From assembly GCA_946886185.1 (NCBI GenBank), contig CAMPIC010000101.1, positions 1-8,300 on the forward strand: a stretch of DNA of 8,300 nucleotides, given 5' to 3'. Positions 5,770-8,300 of this stretch are shown here, piece by piece; position 1 is the first letter of the stretch; each line of letters begins with the position of its first letter. The position numbers were made by a program, and so were the translations under genes. The DNA is from an uncultured bacterium (GTDB lineage Bacteria; Eisenbacteria; RBG-16-71-46; CAIMUX01). The notes beneath the pieces are model-generated. The model did not search any database. It saw nothing but the letters and a program-made list of their open reading frames with translations, and was not told the origin of the DNA.

Positions 5770-6485
5770 GGCAGGCGCACCTCCAGACCGATGCCGGCCA
5801 GGCTCGGGGCGATCGACTCCTCCGTCTCGAGGGTGGGCGCTCCACCGCGCAGGACCGATCTCTTCACGCTCGCCAGGGTGGCGCGCGCGACGATGCGGTA
5901 GGCGAGCGGGCGCCGCGTCGCTTCCCAGCCCAGTCCGAACGAAACTCCGAATCCGGTGTGCGTCCCCGACACCGTGTCCCGTTGGTCCAGCAGAGAGTAC
6001 GAGAACGATTCCGTTTGCCGGAGCAGAGCCGGACCAACGAGCAAGAATAGACCATCGCCGCCCCGCGCGATCTGATACCGAAGCATCGCGGAGATGGGGA
6101 GGAGCGTGAGCGTGCTCTCGGTGCGTTCCACGAACGGGGGAGCGGTGGGAGTGTCGCGGCTGCGGAACCATTCGATCTGCGCTTCCGCGGCGGTGCGATC
6201 TCCGAGGCGCATTCCCACGCCGGCCGCGAAGCCGGCTCCTCCGCGGTAGTGATCGCGCAAATCGGAATCGATCGGCTCGAACCAGCGCGCGCCGACGATT
6301 GGATAGATCCCCGCGCTGCTCTCGGCGGATTGCGTCGTCACTTCGCTCGTTGCCGACGCCGGATCGGACTGCGCGCCTGCGTCAGCGGGAGCGAGAGCCG
6401 TCGCGAAGATCGCTGCGATCCCGCACATGCATCGTTCGATGCGCCAGGAGTGGATGGGAGTGCGTTCTTCGCTCGCTCGCGCCAT
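5766..6485 (-). CDS. Predicted exported small beta-barrel outer-membrane protein
   Basis: From the ATG at 6485 the product has 239 residues. Arg15 and Arg18 precede a hydrophobic segment (GIAAIFATALAPADAGA, 22-38) ending in a likely signal-peptidase site near AGAQS. The rest alternates strand-like stretches with turns, for example GAGFAAGVGMRLG, TLTLLPISAMLRYQIA, GLFLLVGPALLRQ, TGFGVSFGLGWEA and IAPSLAGIGLEVRLP, as in small 8- to 10-stranded outer-membrane proteins. It lacks the usual terminal Phe/Trp, so barrel membership is inferred. I recognise no specific family. The frame is open up to an ATG at 6599, but that extension has poor codon usage and would bury the signal sequence; an ATG at 6428 would remove its positive charges. 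No start has a strong ribosome-binding site. Its TGA overlaps the protease ATG (ATGA), suggesting a shared transcript and a shared job at the cell surface. Confidence 0.7.
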   Translation of the reverse strand: MARASEERTPIHSWRIERCMCGIAAIFATALAPADAGAQSDPASATSEVTTQSAESSAGIYPIVGARWFEPIDSDLRDHYRGGAGFAAGVGMRLGDRTAAEAQIEWFRSRDTPTAPPFVERTESTLTLLPISAMLRYQIARGGDGLFLLVGPALLRQTESFSYSLLDQRDTVSGTHTGFGVSFGLGWEATRRPLAYRIVARATLASVKRSVLRGGAPTLETEESIAPSLAGIGLEVRLP

Positions 6486-6706
6486 CTCGCTGGAACGAGC
6501 GGGTTTTCTGGAAGGAGCGTACTCGTTCACGTCGCGGACGCTCTGTGCGCGCGCGTGACCCTCAGCTTTTCGAGACCAGAAAGGGCGGAGCTTCAGCATT
6601 TTGAGCCCGGCAGAGGCGACGAAGCGGACGAAGCAGGTTTCAGGACGGAGCGCGGAAACCTATAGTTCATTGTCTTCCTTGCAGTTGAGCGATCGTTTGC
6701 CGGTGT

Positions 6707-6723
6707 TCGCAGTCCGACTGCGA
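6707..6723. repeat. Perfect 17-bp palindrome, operator-like
   Basis: TCGCAGTCCGACTGCGA has 8-bp arms around one central base. It lies about 220 bp upstream of the barrel-like gene and about 260 bp after the icd stop, in the less GC-rich part of the gap. Size and symmetry suit a dimeric regulator's binding site, but no regulator gene is in view. As RNA it could form a 7-bp stem with a 3-nt loop. Function is inferred. Confidence 0.45.
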
Positions 6724-6850
6724 CTTTGGTATGGATCCTTCACTACCACGCTGTCGGAGGCAACTCCGGATACCCACAGCGTAGAGCCACTCAGGATTCC
6801 GGCACTGCAGGGGTTGGGATCTTCGCCCCGGAAGGGCGACCGGTAGATGG

Positions 6851-6878
6851 GCGGGAGGATGCGGCGGCTTCCTCCCGC
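6851..6878. other. Hairpin with 9-bp stem downstream of icd
   Basis: GCGGGAGGA, ten bases, then TCCTCCCGC form a perfect 9-bp stem, about 105 bp past the icd stop on the minus strand. There is no U-run after it in the icd direction. In the plus direction a TTTTCTT lies 8 bases farther on, but no plus-strand gene ends here. It may be a transcript-stabilising 3' structure or a weak terminator for icd. Confidence 0.4.
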
Positions 6879-6983
6879 GCAACTGCTTTTCTTCGGTCGC
6901 AGACGCTGCTCGCCGCCTCCTTGCTCAGCTCGCAAGGACGTGCGACCGGTCGATGAGCGGCGCGATCTCTCCGTAGCGCTTGA

Positions 6984-8231
6984 TCAGGCGCGCATGTTGT
7001 CCACGATCGCTTCGCCGAACTCCGAGGTGCGGAGCAGGGTCGCTCCATCCATCTGACGCTCGAGATCGTAGGTGACTTTCTTTTGCGAGATGGTGCGCGC
7101 GATTCCCTTGCGCACCTGCGCCGCCGCTTCCGGCCAGCCCATGTACTCGAACATCATCGCGCCCGAGAGCATCACCGATCCCGGATTCACCTTGTCGAGG
7201 TTGGCGTACTTCGGAGCCGTGCCATGCGTCGCTTCGAAGAATCCGATTCCGTCGCCGACGTTGCTTCCCGGAGCGAGACCGAGTCCGCCCACCTGCGCGG
7301 CGCACGCATCGGAGAGGTAGTCGCCGTTCAGGTTCGGAGTGGCCAGGACGTCGTACTCGTCCGGCCTCAGCAGGAGCTGCTGGAACATCGCGTCGGCGAT
7401 CCGGTCGTTGATCAGGACCTTGCCCGCGGGTACCTTCCCGGTCAGTTCGGATTCGAGCACCACGTGATCCGCGAACTCTTCCTTGGCGACTTCATAGCCC
7501 CACTCCATGAACGCGCCTTCGGTGAATTTCTGGATGTTCCCCTTGTGCACGAGCGTGACGCTGCGCCGCTTCTGCTCGATCGCATACTGGATCGCCTGCC
7601 GTACCAAACGCTTCGATCCTGTGACCGAGATCGGCTTGATCCCGATCCCCGAATCGGGGCGGACCGTCTTGCCGAGAGTGGCGAGATAGGCGATCAGCTT
7701 CTCCGCTTCCGGCGTCCCCTGCTTCCACTCGATGCCCGCGTACACGTCCTCGGTGTTCTCACGGAAGATCACCACGTCCAGTTTTTGCGGCTCCTTCACC
7801 GGAGAAGGAACGCCCGGGATCCAGCTCACCGGACGCACGCACGCGTAAAGATCGAGCAGCTGGCGGAGGGCGACGTTGATGCTCCGCATCCCGCCTCCCA
7901 CCGGCGTGGTGAGGGGCCCCTTGATCGCGACATGGGCAAGTCGGACCGCCTTCAGCGTGTCCTCTGGAAGCCACTCGCCGTACTTCTCGAGCGACTTCTC
8001 ACCCGCATACACCTCCCACCATTCGATCTTTCGATCCCCACCGTAAGAGGCTTGTACGGCGCCGTCGAACACCCGCACGGAGGCGCGCCAGATGTCCGGT
8101 CCGATGCCGTCGCCTTCGATGTAGGGAACGATCACATGGTCGGGGACCACCACAGCCGCGCCCTTGGGCTGGGCGAGCCCCCCTTGCTCCGGAACGCGGA
8201 GCTTGTCGAATGCGATATCGGAATGCGCCAC
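6984..8231 (-). CDS. icd: Isocitrate dehydrogenase, NADP-dependent
   Basis: Converts isocitrate to 2-oxoglutarate and CO2 with NADP+ in the TCA cycle; a cytoplasmic homodimer in the E. coli-type family. From the GTG at 8231 the product has 415 residues, against 416 in E. coli Icd. Seen in order: IEGDGIGPD (38-46), RSINVALRQ with Ser117 (equivalent to E. coli Ser113, the substrate-contacting residue phosphorylated by AceK), [12 protein letters not shown] with Tyr164, [13 protein letters not shown] with Lys230, metal ligands Asp280, Asp304 and Asp308, and [17 protein letters not shown]. Lys341-Tyr342 plus Tyr388 and Arg392 (TYDLER) match the residues that select NADP over NAD. The frame stays open upstream, but GGGAGG 8 bases before the GTG supports this start. 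No aceK is in view, so regulation by phosphorylation is unproven. Call is secure. Confidence 0.96.
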   Translation of the reverse strand: MAHSDIAFDKLRVPEQGGLAQPKGAAVVVPDHVIVPYIEGDGIGPDIWRASVRVFDGAVQASYGGDRKIEWWEVYAGEKSLEKYGEWLPEDTLKAVRLAHVAIKGPLTTPVGGGMRSINVALRQLLDLYACVRPVSWIPGVPSPVKEPQKLDVVIFRENTEDVYAGIEWKQGTPEAEKLIAYLATLGKTVRPDSGIGIKPISVTGSKRLVRQAIQYAIEQKRRSVTLVHKGNIQKFTEGAFMEWGYEVAKEEFADHVVLESELTGKVPAGKVLINDRIADAMFQQLLLRPDEYDVLATPNLNGDYLSDACAAQVGGLGLAPGSNVGDGIGFFEATHGTAPKYANLDKVNPGSVMLSGAMMFEYMGWPEAAAQVRKGIARTISQKKVTYDLERQMDGATLLRTSEFGEAIVDNMRA

Positions 8232-8239
8232 CGTGTAAA

Positions 8240-8245
8240 CCTCCC
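8240..8245 (-). promoter_or_regulatory. Shine-Dalgarno site deciding the GTG start of icd
   Basis: On the minus strand GGGAGG is followed by eight bases and GTG at 8231-8229. The only in-frame ATG (8288) would add 19 residues rich in Arg, Asp and Pro that are not typical of the family. Confidence 0.7.
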
Positions 8246-8300
8246 GTTGGTCGAGCCCTGGATCGCGTCGAGGCGACCGCGCCGGCATCAGGGGAACGTG

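Larger units (their letters stand above)
6486..6983. other. Gene-free region between icd and the surface-protein pair
   Basis: About 500 bp with no convincing gene. Part of it (roughly 6655-6800) is visibly less GC-rich than the flanking genes. It holds a perfect 17-bp palindrome (6707-6723) and a 9-bp-stem hairpin (6851-6878). Short open frames exist on both strands but begin at TTG codons, have no ribosome-binding site and match nothing I recognise. A TATAGG hexamer on the minus strand near 6659-6664 could be a -10 element for the surface-protein genes, but I see no matching -35. Confidence 0.6.

Noticed and set aside
5770..6171. N-terminal extension of the protease up to 6171
   Set aside because: It overlaps the barrel-like gene completely in another frame, and the ATG at 5769 begins a proper signal sequence with a coupled ATGA start.
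6486..6599. N-terminal extension of the barrel-like protein to the ATG at 6599
   Set aside because: Codon use here is unlike the rest of the gene, the peptide is not signal-like and it would place the signal sequence about 60 residues in. It is kept only as a possible alternative start.
6851..6892. Intrinsic terminator on the plus strand (hairpin followed by TTTTCTT)
   Set aside because: The T-run begins 8 bases after the stem rather than directly, and no plus-strand gene ends here.
6660..6935. Minus-strand 91-codon open frame between icd and the barrel gene
   Set aside because: It starts at TTG with no ribosome-binding site, crosses the hairpin and the palindrome, and resembles no family I know. 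A decayed gene fragment cannot be excluded.

Overview
This is a high-GC bacterial window. The deduced proteins suggest a Gram-negative cell: two adjacent genes encode exported products, one of which looks like a small outer-membrane beta-barrel. The secreted subtilase ends in a domain resembling the FlgD Ig-like / sorting-type tails common in Fibrobacteres-Chlorobi-Bacteroidetes relatives and candidate phyla such as Eisenbacteria. That lineage guess is inference; no rRNA or marker tree is available here.

Layout: the left edge holds the 3' end of a plus-strand gene that looks like a LON substrate-binding-domain protein (1-410). After a 234-bp gap comes plus-strand peptide deformylase, def (645-1166). 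Everything to its right is on the minus strand, so read right to left: NADP-dependent isocitrate dehydrogenase icd (8231-6984), a roughly 500-bp gene-free stretch (6983-6486) with a perfect 17-bp palindrome and a hairpin, a small beta-barrel-like exported protein (6485-5766), a secreted subtilisin-family protease overlapping it by ATGA (5769-3772), a repeat-bearing spacer, an NrnA-like DHH/DHHA1 phosphoesterase (3519-2515), a second repeat-bearing spacer, and a DRE-TIM metallolyase of the 2-isopropylmalate/homocitrate synthase family (2403-1156). The last gene runs tail-to-tail into def and overlaps it by 11 bp.

How the genes relate: icd (TCA cycle) and the acyl-CoA/2-oxoacid condensing enzyme are central-metabolism genes. 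The NrnA-like enzyme degrades short RNA oligonucleotides and/or pAp. Def removes N-terminal formyl groups. The barrel protein and the subtilase are probably one translationally coupled cell-surface unit. I see no prophage, IS element, CRISPR array or tRNA.

The most unusual structure is in the two spacers downstream of the subtilase and of the DHH gene. In both, the last coding bases of the upstream gene, including its stop codon, have been tandemly duplicated into the spacer (33-bp units x about 5; overlapping 50-bp and 46-bp units x 2). Each unit contains a start-codon-like ATGAAG next to the duplicated stop. Two independent cases within about 1.5 kb suggest a recurrent local process rather than chance.
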